NCBI GenBank assembly: GCA_036924285.1
Contig: JAYKYS010000138.1
Location: 1 to 64,000, forward strand
Reading direction: 5' to 3'
DNA length: 64,000 bases
DNA from: Asterella californica
Taxonomy: Eukaryota > Streptophyta > Marchantiopsida > Marchantiales > Aytoniaceae
Every line of letters starts with the position of its first letter. Position 1 is the stretch's first letter. Shown piece after piece: positions 1 to 12,584 of this stretch. The notes beneath the pieces are model-generated. The model was not told where the DNA came from and searched no databases. It saw nothing but the letters and a program-made list of their open reading frames with translations. The position numbers and the translations under genes were made by a program.

Positions 1-92
1 GATTAAGTGCTGCTGGTCATGTGCTGCTGATCACATGTTGCTGATCATGTGCTGCTGATCATATGCTGCTGATCATGTGCTGCTGATCATGT
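1..92. repeat. Short tandem repeat (TGCTGCTGATCATG-like units)
   Basis: Degenerate 14-17 bp units related to TGCTGCTGATCATG are repeated about six times at the very left edge. No coding role is visible. The array probably continues outside the window. Confidence 0.85.
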
Positions 93-200
93 GCTGATGG
101 TCGTGGCGTATCTTCCTGTTCCCAGATTTGCAACTATGCAGTAGCTGCTGATGGTCGTGGCGTATCTTCCTGTTCCCAGATTTGCAACTATGCAGTAGCT
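93..200. repeat. 54-bp tandem duplication, two nearly identical copies
   Basis: A 54-bp unit beginning GCTGATGGTCGTGGCGTATC occurs at 93-146 and again at 147-200 with no visible difference. The identity suggests a recent duplication. It lies in the region upstream of the WDR89-like exons, probably in an intron. Confidence 0.9.
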
Positions 201-613
201 CACAACAGTAACTGCTGCCCTGGTTTCTGTGCATGATTTGTTCATGCCATTTATGCAAGAGACCTGCACCTGCAGAACTGGGCTGACTGTCAGAGTGCCC
301 AAGTCTTGGTGGCGTTGTTTGACATACCGCACCGTGTGTGTGCTAGCTTACTTTTCCTTTGCAAAGTCCCCATCCCATATCCGCCGTGTTTCCAATTTGC
401 CTTAGCTCATCCAGGGTACAGATCTGTCTATGTTCTTGCTTGTGGTATTGCTCTCACCGTGTGTCTTTTTCCGGATTGTCAGGGCGGTCTTTGAGAGGAC
501 AGGAGTGCACTGCTCTCTCGCAGAGTTCCTATTACTGTCCTTCTTCTTCCAGGTGGTCAGGGCGTTCTTGGAGAGGACAGAAACACACGGGTGAGCTTGA
601 CACAGGCTGCCAG

Positions 614-1426
614 CATGACACCTGGCGCAGAAGCACTTGGCCCTGCCCTGGATTACCTCATCAGCTGCACTTACAGCTCCAGAACAATGAGCTTCTTCTG
701 CTGGCAGGCAACAATCAGGGGCTGTTGGGTGCTTCCCTGTGGCAGAGCCCTCAGCCCCAGGGGCATTTGCGCCTTTGGGGGCCCTCAAGCATTGCTCTCT
801 GGCGGACATGACTCAGTTCGCGCCCCCTTCTTGCAGTTTTGTATGTTGGGACACATACTGACCAGTGTGCATGTGAGCTGTTGCAGCCTGCATAACTTTT
901 GCCTAGTGTGTGTGCATGTGCATGCATACACTAAGAAGGGTCAGTGCTTACATGGGAGATGTAATCTGCTGAGTTTGCTCATGCTGCTGCAACAGTAAGC
1001 AGCATCTTGGTGCATGCAGCAGTGGCAGGGAATGCACTGTTTGCAAAAGCTGGTGGCTGCCATGAGCCATGTTTGATGAACCCAAGCATGGCATCACCAG
1101 CTGTTTTGTCAAAGCCTGTCAGCCTGACATCCCAACTGGCATTGCTGTGCCAACAGCAGACCAACACCAATGCTGTATATGAGTTGCCATATGCTGTTCA
1201 GGTGGTGCGATCTGTGCTGTGGTCTGACTCTGGAGCTCTTGTGAGTGGTGGCGAAGATGCACGGTTAGTGCAATGGTCAGTGCAGCCATCTGCATCAGGA
1301 ACAGGCCCAACTCGTTCACAAACCAAGTCAGCGTGTGTCCAACTCGGTTACAAGGAAACATCAAGCAGCGCGGCACCGCCAGTCTCCATATTAACATTGT
1401 GTCTGGTCACTCGACATTGTAAATGA
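614..1426 (+). CDS. WDR89: WDR89-like WD40-repeat protein, C-terminal exons
   Basis: Two exons resemble the C-terminal end of WDR89, a WD40 propeller protein of poorly known function. The first, about 614-815, reads ALDYLISCTYSS, then NNELLLLAGNNQG, then ALLSGGHDS. The second, from 1202, reads VVRSVLWSDSGALVSGGEDA followed by RLVQWSV, matching the last WDR89 blades (the human protein has ALDYLIGGLY, GGTNKGRIH and a SLLTGGEDAQL-type blade). The join is phase 0: a GT donor follows 815 and an AG acceptor ends at 1201. Exon 1 changes frame three times, each time as if one C or G were missing from a run (about 682, 738 and 775), so assembly error is more likely than decay. Upstream exons lie outside the window or were not recognised in 200-613. 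A stop at 1424-1426 ends the frame. The exact 3' end is uncertain. Confidence 0.7.
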
Positions 1427-2421
1427 ACTGCTGTTTGCGGTGCAGCAGCTGAGATCTCACTACATTTGTGCTTTACAGTGCTGTGGCTGAGCGCACATGA
1501 ACCACCTGTAAAAGGCTGTGTGCGTCCATGAAAGGATATTCTGGGATGACTGACGAATTGTTCGCTTTCTACAATTGTAGATAAAGGTTTATGAAAGGCC
1601 TGTTGATGTTAAGCATCTCTTGGATGGTGCTTGAGAGGCAGAACACCTGAAGGGCTCTCTTCAACGAAGCAATGAACGCACTGTAATACGCAGGCATGCA
1701 CTTTTTGCCGACACCACCATTGATGTGGGAACACAAAAGTCAGCAATAGTTTTACGGCGGAATTATTGGCCTATGCTGGGTCTGTGACGAGTATCATCAG
1801 GTTATCACCTAGAATGTACAACATGTTTGCAGCCTCCTCCCCAAGCTTTGCAGACTGCATGCTTGACACTTGCCTGGCATTTTTTGACTGGATGAAGACA
1901 GGGTGTAATCAAATCCTGTGTCATCAGAGTAAAGGCAACCAGCTGTCAGGACCGAGTTGCCTGGTCCTCGAAAAGCCCGTTACTGCTCTAGCCAAGTCAA
2001 GTTGTGGCAGGCTGAGTGACGGGTGTACATGAGTGGCAGTACCTATGCGGCAGTACCTGTGCAAGTGAATTTGAACATAGCGGACCACCTAGCACAAGCC
2101 AAGAAGGTCGATTGCGCGGACGTACGGTGTCTCTGCAAATTCAGTTGAAGCTGTTTCAGTGCCAATTTCGGTTAAGCCTGCTCACACGTCTGGCTTCGAG
2201 CAAATGAATGGTGGATTAAACCTCTGCGATGAAGGCAGAGGCCGTGAATTGTGTAAAGACTGACAAGACACTCATGTGACTTTTGCCTTTCGCCACATAA
2301 AAGTCATCGGTTAGTGCTTCGTGAACGCAACAGGAGTCAATTGTGCAGGGAGGGTTACTCAGATTCGTGCTTGCCAGCAAGCCCGCTCGACCGAAGCGCA
2401 ACGCAGGTTGATTTTCCTTGA
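1427..2421. other. Intergenic region between WDR89-like gene and NUP85
   Basis: About 1 kb with no recognisable coding exon on either strand. It should hold the WDR89 3' end and the NUP85 promoter, but no motif stands out. Confidence 0.5.
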
Positions 2422-5400
2422 ATGGCGGACAGTTTGTGTCTGAGTGTCTTTCCTGCCTCGGCTGGCAACAAACTCGACATTCAATGGTGTATGGGTAGAG
2501 AGATCTTACTGGCAGATGTGGCTACTGGAACGGGACAACAAGCAGAAGATTCTGCGTTGGCACTGCACAATGGCAAGTGTTGATGCCTGCCATCGACCAA
2601 TGCTTGTTGAGCTGACTTTGCTGACCCGAACGTGCTTGACAGGGATGAGCCTTCATCAGCTCAGCGACAAGTGGCATATGACACAATGAAGCTGTACAGA
2701 GCACTACATACCCAAGCTTTGCAGGGTGAGAGTGCAACTGCTTCACCACTTCCTGCGCCCGGTGGCAGTATACAGCCTGCAGCAAAACCATCACACACCT
2801 CTTGCTACAGATCAAGACAAAGCAACAAGTCTACAGAGCATTCTGAGTACAGCCAAGAGATCACTTCTGTATTACAAGCAGCCTGCAGCAGGTGTCTACA
2901 GACTCCCTCCCTGAGTTATCCCCCTTGACTGATCAGCCTCCATAACCATTGTAAGCACACACAAGTCAGTCCTTGATACTCAAGCACACCATCAAACCTG
3001 AATCCGTGAACAATATTGTTGAGGTGAATCAAGCCCTCTGTCACTTATGCGACAGGCTGTCCTGCTCTTGAATACAATTTTTTGTCCAAAAGCATTGTTG
3101 TCACCTCCCATCATGCACTGCTCCTGTACACACTTACTATTTGAGTTGAAGGTCTTGCTTTGCTTTGCTTTGCAGACCATCAGCAGACCAGGGCAGCAGG
3201 CTGTCAAGGAGGACTGCTGTGCATGGGAGTTGCTGCAGCTCTTCTACATATTGGCCCCACGCCTTGAGGGTTACGTCACGCAGGTCTGATCTGCCAGCAA
3301 CCCTGCATCCCCTCTGTGAACCCCAAGAGGTGTTCAGCACACCCACCATGGCTGAAAACACCCATGCATGCTTGCTGCAGACCTTCTTCTAGCTGTGCCT
3401 GTTTGACAGGGGTACCCACAATGCCTGTAAAGCAAGGTGTTTAGTGTCCTGCTCTGCAGGCTGTGCTTTCTCACAGGCTGCACGCTGCAATATGATGCTC
3501 ATCCTTCAGGATTCACGTAATTTACTGCTGTGCTGCCATATGGTCAGTTCTTCATGCTACCATGCTACCAGCTGCTCTGTATGCATTCAGCTGGCGTGTT
3601 GAGCATTGCTCCTCAAGGTGACTAATACTCACCAAACCAGCCTGGTGCATGTGAAAATTGGGGGCATTCAAACTGTTCATATATACTGGCAGGTGAAGCA
3701 ATGACCTGCAATGTGCATCACAATGCCTTTCCTCCGCCCCTGCCCCCCCTCCCCCCCCATCCATCCCCAGTGCAGCCCCTTCACCCCCAAGCGCACACTC
3801 GCCCCCCCTGCATGTCTTCCACCTGCTTTCGCCTCAGCTACCAGATTTGCTGCAGGACTTGATGGCATGGATGAGGACAACACAATGCTTTGCTGACCGG
3901 TCCACAAGGAAGTCTGCAAGAAGCTCTTTTTGAGTTGTGTGGCGAATAGAAGAGCATCAGGGGAGCCCCTCAAACCGTGCCTGGTCAGTCGACACCCTCC
4001 TTTTGTCACTGCTGTCATTACTGATTATGCTGTACCGTGAGTCATTGCAGTGCATGTGGCCAAGATTGGCCTCGCATGATCATCAGTTGAGTCAGTGTGA
4101 GCCTTCCAACTTCCAATACAGCTGTTGACTCCGCAAACAGCCTGACATAGTTGGAATATTGACTTGCGTGCAGGTATTGGCAAGTTTTCAGCGGTTAGTG
4201 CTGCTTGGTTGACTGATGATGCTCGGGACTTGCTGTATGCCCATTCTGAGGTTCATGCTGATGAAGAGCAGCTTTCAAGATACGACAAGGTGAAAGCTTG
4301 GCCCTGTCCTTCCCTGTTCATTGGTTGTTTTGCTGCATTGGCTTCACATGCCACTCACGTGTTAGATCTGATTGTGGCTGGTACCGTTGTGCAATGTAGC
4401 TGTGTGAGTGCTGAGTGCTGAGTCAGCCACAATGAAGCCTGAGCCCTGAGTGCCGAGTCAACCACAGTCAGGTCTCGGTGCTGAGTCCTGAGTCCTGAGT
4501 CAGCCGCAGTCAGGAGCTCAAGATGTTTGAAGGGGTGTCAGTAACCATACCATGTGACAAATCGCTACTGCTTGCATGCATGATAACATCTGAGGCACTG
4601 CTGTCGGCAGGATCAGTCTGCTACACACACTGCTCAAACTTGCTTAGAACCAGACTAAACTGGAAACAAGCAACTGCGGTTGTGCAGAGCTAGCTAGGAT
4701 GTGCTCTGAACACCGCCTGACAGGCATCTGACCACCCTGAAGTATCTGACCATATGCGTGTTGCAAAGTATGCTACCGTCAGAAAGTAGGTTATGGCAGG
4801 TGTATGCACTAAACCATATCTCCTGCTCCCTTTTCATGCGAACGATCACGCTCACAGTAAGCAAAAGAGCTACCAAAAACAATTTGCTGCAAATATGTCG
4901 CATCAAGTTGACTGTTGCAACCAAGCCAAGGCCTTTCTGGACCAACAGTGTCAGTCACATCTTCCATCGCCCACTGTCTGTGGCATCTAAGTCTTGTCAC
5001 AAGAGTTGCATGGCATTCACTCTGCTTACAAGAATGAAACATCACAGATGCTTGTAGAGATGCTGCCCAACATGGCTCAGCAGCTGTTGCAGATTTTGAC
5101 TTTGGCCCCAAGAAAAAACATGCACAGTGCACAACCAAACAAGCTTGTATCATTGCATTTATGCAGAGAGTTTTCACAAGGTAGTCATTACGGGAAATTT
5201 GTTGCAAGATTCCCAAGGTCCACAAATACCAAAAGGTTGTCATTGGAAAACCGTCACAGCAGGGTCGTCACATGTTTACTTGAGGGTATTTGCAACAAGT
5301 TTCCCACTCACAACAAGGTCCCACAAGGGTGACTCCTTGTAAGAAAAATGTTCTGAAGTCCCATGAAGTTTGTCACAAGAGTGCCATCACACGCCACAGC

Positions 5401-8400
5401 ATACTCAAGATTGTCATAAGAAGCCTGTCACAGGAATGTTGTCACAAGAGGGTTCTCACAAGGAGGGTGTCAAAAGAAGCTGTTGCCCACAGATTCTTCA
5501 CAAAGCTAATTTTTAGAATGTTATCTTCAGCAGGTTTTGGTGATGTTGTGCAGAGTGCAGCTAGCCAGTTGTTGGAGCAGGTGGACGCTCTGTTGCGGCG
5601 CCTGCCACAAGTGCAGCCCATGAGTGGCCAAGCCGTGGAAGGGGTCCGGCGTACTCACCCCTGATGACTACACCACAGCAAGGTAGAGCTTGCTCCACAC
5701 TGCCCTGCCAGTCTGCTCTGTTTGTTTTCCATCAAAGGGGAGCACTGTCCTTAAGAAGAAGGGCGACCATACTATACCTCAGGCCCCAGCTGGTTCTGAT
5801 GGCCATTAGTACTGATTGACCACTGATTGAAGCTTTTAGTTCCGATTGTCGTGCTGCCTACTGCTGGCCGCAGGTTGTTTGTTTTCCTTCTTCTTCTTTT
5901 TCAGTGTAGCTTGTCCACTCTTCTTCTTCTTCTGTTCTTGTTCTTCTTCTGTTCTTCTTCTGCATATGTTGCATTCTAGCTTCTGCTGCTGAATATGCAG
6001 GGAGCAGTGGCAGAGGGAGTGTGTGAAGCTCCTGGAGAACCCACGCTTGTGGGATGAATGCCAGCAGACGTCCCTGAAACAGCTGAAGCCCTCCACGCTA
6101 CGCTGAGCATCATGTCAGGTGGCGCACAGCTGTTGCACTTTCACCAATTGCCAGCACCTGTGGACTCTGTACTGTAGGGGCATCTTTTGTTTGTAGGCAG
6201 CTGTAGGCTTGAAACTGTTGGCTTGAGGCTCCCTGTTGCAGCACTGAGACGTCAACGTTAGTCTGGTTACTTTCTTTGAGGTGTGAAAGACCTGTTTTTG
6301 AAACCCCTCCCCGCCAGAAAATCCCCTCCCTGCCTTACAGCCCCATCCCCCACCTTTAGTACTCTCTCCCCCCTGCTCTCCCTTATACCCTCCATCACTG
6401 TACCCCCCAGGTACCCATGAGTCGCCCCCTGAAACAACGACCCCCCGCCCCCCCTCCCTCCTTACTCCTTATCCTCAGTCAAAAAGGGTGACATTTCCAG
6501 GCCTGCATCGAGGGCGCATTACAACCACATGCCTAGCATTGCCCAACCAACCAACAAAGCATGTCATGCAGGGAACAGAGAAGAGATCGACAGAGTAGCG
6601 GTATCCTGGCTTGAGCTGCTGATTGGTATGCTGCTGTACGGGCTGCCCTGCAAGGCAGCCACTCGGCACGCTGTCGGGGCCTATCATCAGTCAGTGCATT
6701 TCACCAGGGCTGATCCGGAAGCGGCCCCACCTGCAGGGCTATTCCTCACACTCATAGAAGAGCTGCTGCCAGTGAGGGTTCAAGCTGTCTAGCTGGTTGT
6801 GCTTTGTTGTTGCGGTGCGCTGTGCTGTGCTGTGCTGTGCTGTGCTTTTCAGCGCCGTGTTGGGCCAGGCTGGGCTGTGCTATGCTGTATTGGGCTGGTT
6901 GTATGCTTTTGCTGTGGCCTGCTATGTCATGCCATGCTGTGCTATGCTACACTGCAATGTGTTGTACTGTGCCGCGCTATGCTGTCTTCGGGCTGTACCA
7001 TTGCTGTAGTATCAGATGCATGATGTCAATGGCCTGCCCTTTTACATCTGTACTGGCAATCTGCAATGTACACCGTGCGCTCCAGCCTTGTACAGACTCC
7101 AAACTGCAGTCTCTCATTCACTCCATGATGCAGAGTCAGGTATGGCATTACAACACACTGCTGGATGTCTTTATGCATGTTGAGCTGAACATGCCTGTGA
7201 ACATGTTGTCCACCTAGACGTCGCCCATCAAGCGCTAGCCTGCCAAACCAAGGGGAAGGTTGCCAGAGGGGGAGGGGGGCTCGCTGTTGAGCCTGCCTAC
7301 TTCTTCTTTAGGCTTGACCACATTCCAAAACACACCTTGCTTCAATGTGGCTGCGTGACAAACTTTGAGGAGGGCTCGTGGTGGAGTGCAGGCTGTGAGT
7401 GAGATAGACACAGCAAGGTGCTGTCGGCAGTGAGTCAACTGAGCCTGTGGTTCAAGGCACACATGCCAGACATCCTCATTGCCACTCCACAAGGTCAGCT
7501 CAGCCACGTTGACACTGACACCGCCATCTGCTCCCCCCCTTTTAACTTGTCCTGCCCCTTTCACTTCTTTTCCCTTTGCGCCCCCCCCCTCCCCCCCCCT
7601 CCTGGTGGATGGCTTGTGCATGCTCACCCTGCCCTTGCCCCGTCCTCCCCCCCTGGGCGTCTTCATTTGCAAGTTGCACTCAGTACAATATAGTCAGCTC
7701 TACTACAGCTTCCCCCTTCCCTTTGACTCTTAGCCATAGTTGTGTCAGTCTTGCCTGACGCTTAGCCCATCCTGGAGGGTAGGCTTATGTAGCGTGCTGC
7801 TTCTTGAGAAGCAGTGGCAATGCCAGGCCTGCTTGCCTAGCCTTGCTTCAGTGCTGCTCTGAGATTGAGGACAGATAGTGACTGACACAGCCAGACTAGT
7901 AAGCATTTATGAAGGGAAGCTAGTATCATGTCTCGTGTCTGCCTTGGCGAAAACGCAGGGATCTGAACAAAACTAGCACACGCAAAGAAAATAGTGATGT
8001 GCTTACTGCAAGATCGCCGCGATTTGTGTTGGCTCGTCCCACAGACAGGTTACCTGAAAGATTGCTATGACCGTCACAAAGTCAATGTAGATTTCTCCAG
8101 GTGTCCTCTGTGGCCGCCCCAAGCCTGCTCAACCTGTGCCCTAGACTGTGCAACCAGGCCTGGCGACCGCTGCTCTTCTAGACTGTGCTGTTCAGCAACT
8201 GCCATGCATTGGATGCCCTGCCTTGCCACAGGAGAACATTCTGCTAGGAAATCCACATGCAGAAGAAGCCAAGGGTTCCTGGATTCAGCAGCAGCATGAG
8301 CTGCCGTGTTGCTGCTGGGGTGCAGATTGAGTCAGACACCTGCCGCAAACGCAGGATCCTCACTGTACTTCTTCACCTTCAATCCCCTTCTTGCTGACTG

Positions 8401-11400
8401 TAGGCCATGAGCAATCCACTGCTACACGGCATGACCTGCTTGACTGCAAAATCCCTCCCTTGCAAACCCCCTGCCCCCCCCCCCCCCCCACCAACCCCTT
8501 AGTTCCTGACTTGCAAGCTTGCTGCTGAGCAAGGCAGGGCCCCTGCTGCATGGCAGAACCTGCACTGTGTAACCCCTAACCTTTGGCTTAACCCTTACAC
8601 TCTGCAGGCAAGTCAGTTCTGAGCACTACCTTGGAGCATGAGGGAGGAGACCTGTCCGAGAAGCTGACCCTAGCATATGCGCATAGCTTGATGGCATACC
8701 CTACCACCTGGCATGTAGCCGCTGCCTACCTGGCCTGGTGTCCCTGCCATGGAGCGGAAGCCATGCAGCAGCTGCTAGGTCAGATGCCAACGAAGGTTAG
8801 TCGCAGTGTGATTTCTGCTAAGTAACAAAGGACGAGAATAGAAAAAGAAAGAAGGCTTGAGGTTTGCTGTCTGACAAGCTTGCAGCGTTGGAGCCCTGCA
8901 AAAGTGTAATGCCACATTTATAATCCATTTCAGTCAATGCAATGACTCACTTGAAGTTCTAGCAGCAGTTACATTGATGGTGTGGTCATCCCAGGCTGTA
9001 ATTTTTGCTGTATTGACTGGTAGTGGCATTGTCGGTATGCAGGAGACGTGCAAATATAGCACAATACAGGAACCCCTGCTAAATGAGCTGTTGATCTTTG
9101 CATGATACTGGTTTCCACTATGAGCTATAGAGACACCTCAAAAGTTTCAACAACAGCTGCTCATTGGCTAAAGCCTGATAAGCTATACAGTCAAGAATCA
9201 GCACCATATCCCAAACTCAGCTCCAAAACCTCCATGCCTGCATGTGAAGGTTCCCCAACAAGCTTCCGCCATTGTGCGGCATGACGCTGACTCTTGACAC
9301 AGCTGTAACCACCATCTAAATCAGTCTAGCGTCTCACACCAACATGGAAAACCCCTATACTGCAGGGTGACAGCAGGTTGGCCAATCAGCTGTTGCAGCA
9401 GTGCCAGCTGTATGGGTTGCCCCAGGTGGCGGTTGGATTATGCCGGCAGATGGGGGTGTGCCACTGGCAGAACGGCAGAACTGCCTCTGCTCTTACCTGG
9501 TTCATTAGAGGTACTTTGCTGCCACTCACTCACGCTCATGATGTCTGTGAAATTTCAATTCAGCGATGCTCCTTCAGGTTGCTGCTGCTGTAACCATACC
9601 ACTGTTGCTGTTGTTCTCTACATTGCTTTTGTTGCTGCTTAGTGCTGCCTCAACCCTAAACCCATGGCTGCTGCTATTTGTGCTGCCTAAACCCTAAACC
9701 CATTGCTGCTCAGTGCTGCCTAAACCCTAAACCCATGGCTGCTGCTATTTGTGCTGCCTACACCCTAAACCCATTGCTGCTCAGTGCTGCCTAAACCCAT
9801 GGCTGCTGCTATTTGTGTCAGACAGATAGCAGTATCGACTGCTGTTGCTTGGCATGTCAAAAAACAGGATGATCCAGCCTAAAAGCTGTCACTGTCAACA
9901 GGTGCTTGCGGCAGAACGCAGTGACAAAGACACTGCCCAGATTTGTATGCCTACCTAGGGTTGCTCAGGAAATGACCTGTGAACTGCTGTTGTGTGCAGG
10001 GCATGACGAGTCAGGAGCTGCTCAGGCCGCTCAACCAATCACTGATGAGATTGAGACCATGCTTGCAGACACCAGCGCAGGTTAGCCAAGACACTGCTGT
10101 TTCTCAGCTTCCTAGTATTGTCATGATGCTGTTCTCACTGTTGTCACTCGCTGTTGTCGTGACTGTGATTCTTGTTTGCAGCTTCTGTCGACATCAACGT
10201 ACACTGGTGAGACATGTTCCTGCATCAAAGAAACAGCTGCAGTCAGATGACTCCTAGCCAATATTGCATCCAAAGTTTGGCATTCCCAGGGCATGGTCCT
10301 ATTTCCTGCAGGGTTTCAGCCAATTCGTGCCCTGGCAAGCTTGGAAGGTCTGCTGAACAGTCTGGCGTCAGACAGTACCACTGATGAAGACACTGCATCT
10401 CTACAGCAGACATCAAAGGCTCAGAAAGCTGTGCAACACAGGGGCACTCTCGGGTTCCTGCAAGGGTTTCTGAAGCTGCAGCAAGCCATGCAGGCAGTAG
10501 CAGATGCTCAGGACCAGTCCCAGGCATGTATCCCTGGTCCTCTCATCCAGTTCCTTCAACCTTTTGCTCTCATTATTTGTCCTTCTCACCGCCCTTTTTC
10601 TTGTCTACCCTTTTGCTGCTATTTCTGCTGCTTCTTCTGCATGTTTTTGCCATGCTTCTGCTTCTGCTTTTTTCACCTCTTCTGGCGCTACTTAGGTTGC
10701 TTGCGTGTTGTTGTTTTGGAACTAACATCTCAAGTCATGACCTATCCGGTTTGAGCTAGCTCTGTGAAAACACGAGGAAGGACAGAGGCAAAAGCCCTTG
10801 TTCACCCTAGAATCCATTTGCTGTGTGTGATCTCATATTGTGTAGGGCTTGCTGAATTTGCAAACCCTTATGGCCCCTTCAAACGTCAGTGCCTTTGTGA
10901 ATACACCAAATGCAGTGTGTCGCTCCAAAAGGCCAGGCCTCTTTGCATCCAATCCCACATCACGTAATGAAAAGCTCTTGTACCAAAACATCAGTAAATA
11001 GCAACTATCAAAACGTCTGCTGTACTCTTACGTTGGGTATCCTGGAGGGGCTTTCATCAGCTCTTTCCCCCCCCCCGCCCTTTCCCCAACCCCCTTGCTG
11101 CTTATTGGCTTAGGCCAAAACGAATCTTAGGTTAACCATGAGCCTGTCTTTGATCACGCTGGACAGCATAGTCTTTTCTTTTCTTTCTTTCGTCAGCCCT
11201 TTATACCTGTCAGTGTGCAGCTGCCCAGAAGAAACCCTCATTAGTGCACATCATGAGGATCCGTGCATACATCTAGTCAGCTAGCAATCCTTCAGGCCTA
11301 GGCCCCTAGCACCACCAGCCCTGAGTGGTGATTGTTGTCTGTGTGCCTGCAAGAGCCACGAGCTGGAAAGCGTGAATGCCATTGGTATGTTTGATATTGA

Positions 11401-11965
11401 TTTGTGCAGCTTCAAGAAGCAGCCTCAGCAGTGAGTGAGATGGTGAGGGTGTTGGTAGGCAGCAAGATTGCGCCGCAGCGCACCTGGCTGCCGCTGCTGT
11501 TCCACACCATCCCTGTGATGGAGAGCGCCCATCCACCGATGTTCACTCATGCTGACTCCCAGCAGCTTCTGTCCAGGGTTCAGGTAACTCTCTTTACTTG
11601 CCTCATGCACCTGGTTTGGTTTATTGGCAAACTTGCAGTGTTTACTTGAATTTATCTATTTCATTGTGTGCCTAACAGGTCACCCTCATGTTCCTCACAC
11701 AACCTACAAGCATGTTTTTGTATTCCTACGTAGTAGCTGGTACCAAGCAGCATGCAATTTTTACACGGACATACTAACAAAGTTTCTACTGCTAAGTAGA
11801 GAATTGAAACTGCTGCAGGAGGCATCAGTTTGGCTCTCCAGGAAGACCAAAGATCAGCAGCAGCGGCAGCGGCAGGAAATCATGACAGTCAGGTTGGCAC
11901 TTGTGCGTAGTGTGGTGCATGCGCACCTGACGGCCTTCCAGCCAGCAGCTGCTGCATGGGCTTGA
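2422..11965 (+). CDS. NUP85: Nuclear pore protein NUP85 (Nup75), about 15 exons
   Basis: NUP85 is a scaffold subunit of the Y-shaped NUP107-160 complex of the nuclear pore. Exons read: 2422-2576 (start MADSLCLSVF), 2643-2725, 3176-3283 (WELLQLFYILAPRLEGYVTQ), 3838-3899, 4174-4289 (YWQVFSG, LVLLG, LTDDARDLLYAHSEV), 5534-5650 (LLEQVDALLRRLP), 6001-6118 (EQWQRECVKLLE, LSIMSG), 6572-6771 (SWLELLIGMLLYGLP), 7392-7493 (LWFKAHMPDIL), 8608-8795 (LAYAHSLMAYPTTWHVAAAY), 9366-9510 (CQLYGLPQVAVGLCRQMGVC, SALTWFIR), 10000-10080, 10312-10523, 11410-11583 (WLPLLFHTIPVMES), 11819-11965 (ends HAHLTAFQPAAAAWA). About 667 residues, normal for NUP85. Most junction phases fit; the exon 2/3 junction does not. The exon at 10312 ends at a GC donor. 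Single-base losses at G, C or T runs (about 4198, 4213, 5534, 5645, 6092, 7413) break the frame. Family assignment rests on the helical-motif order. Confidence 0.9.
4395..4510. repeat. Minisatellite of CTGAGTC/CAGCCACA-type units in NUP85 intron
   Basis: Degenerate units built from GTGCTGAGTC, CCTGAGTC and CAGCCACA recur about four times, between NUP85 exons 5 and 6. Confidence 0.75.
5150..5500. repeat. 14-bp minisatellite (GTCACAAGAGGGTT-like) in NUP85 intron
   Basis: Units such as GTCATAAGAAGCCT, GTCACAGGAATGTT, GTCACAAGAGGGTT and CTCACAAGGAGGGT follow one another in perfect 14-bp register at about 5413-5480. Looser copies (GTCACAAGAG) spread upstream. Confidence 0.8.
6815..7000. repeat. 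Degenerate GCTGT pentanucleotide array
   Basis: A clean GCTGT run near 6825-6845 decays into TGCTATGCTG-like variants to about 7000. It lies in the NUP85 intron between exons ending 6771 and starting 7392. The long open frames here come from the repeat. Confidence 0.85.
9640..9830. repeat. Interstitial telomere-like minisatellite (CCTAAACCCTAAACCC)
   Basis: Two-repeat blocks CCTAAACCCTAAACCC recur at about 9655, 9690, 9720 and 9760, each linked by ATGGCTGCTGCTATTTGTGC or ATTGCTGCTCAGTGC. CCCTAAA is the plant and many-green-alga telomere motif. Here it is part of a larger ~65-bp unit inside a NUP85 intron. Confidence 0.85.
11128..11200. repeat. Dispersed repeat family A, copy 1 (TTAACCATGAGC core)
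   Basis: TTAACCATGAGCCTGTCTTT followed by GATCACGCTGGACAG and a T/C-rich tract ending in CAG. Related segments occur at 16288 and 52388. It lies in a NUP85 intron. Confidence 0.6.
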
Positions 11966-12060
11966 CATGTGAAAAGGAGAAGAATGCAGATGTCACAAGC
12001 TTCGACCAGCCAACAAGATACGCTGCAGTAGTCGAACCTGTGTAGCATCATCAGTATGTT
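11966..12060. repeat. Dispersed repeat family B, copy 1 (AAGCTTCGRCCAGCCAACA)
   Basis: GAGAAGAATGCAGATGTCAC followed by AAGCTTCGACCAGCCAACAA begins right after the NUP85 stop codon. The same core recurs at about 15690 and 17062, so it is a short interspersed repeat and not a conserved 3' element of one gene. Confidence 0.6.
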
Positions 12061-12584
12061 TTCGGCTGACAAACTAGAATTTGGTGTCAGCTTATCAGAC
12101 TGTTTAAAATTGATCAGCGAATGATGACCATGCTTGCCAGCCACAAGCTTGCAACCTTTTCATGTCGTCTTCCGCTTTGGACACAGCTGCTTTGTGCTTG
12201 GGTTCGTGGCCAGCATCACACAGACTATAACCTCAGACTCCTGCCATTCGAGCGATTTCGCGTCAGCTTACAGCAGACTCACTATTGCAAAATGATTCTC
12301 CGCTTGCACGCTGCATGTCACTGCATCATGGCCTAACAGATCTGTGCGATAACCACTTCACTGACAGTTTTATACTTCCAGCGTTCCAGGCAATTTGCCA
12401 AGCCAGCTCGAGATTATGTCTACGGGCCAAACTTGCTTCGAACCTCTTCATGTTGAATTGTGAACCTGTCAGTAATTGCTGCCAATATTACGTGTTTCAT
12501 TATGTGTCGCAATCCACTCTATCTGGAATTCAACTGACGTTGCGCTCACCGGGCTTGACAGGCACACCAGGGAGCCGAGCAACT

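Noticed and set aside
1..200. CRISPR-like direct repeats
   Set aside because: Units are contiguous without unique spacers and the DNA is eukaryotic; these are ordinary minisatellites.
6797..7217. Cysteine-rich frames (CAVLCCAVLC)
   Set aside because: Produced by the GCTGT pentamer array; overlapping frames are all open for the same reason.
7235..7672. 145-residue G/K-rich minus-strand frame
   Set aside because: Antisense to a NUP85 exon (7392-7493) and to a C-rich intron tract; no family motif.
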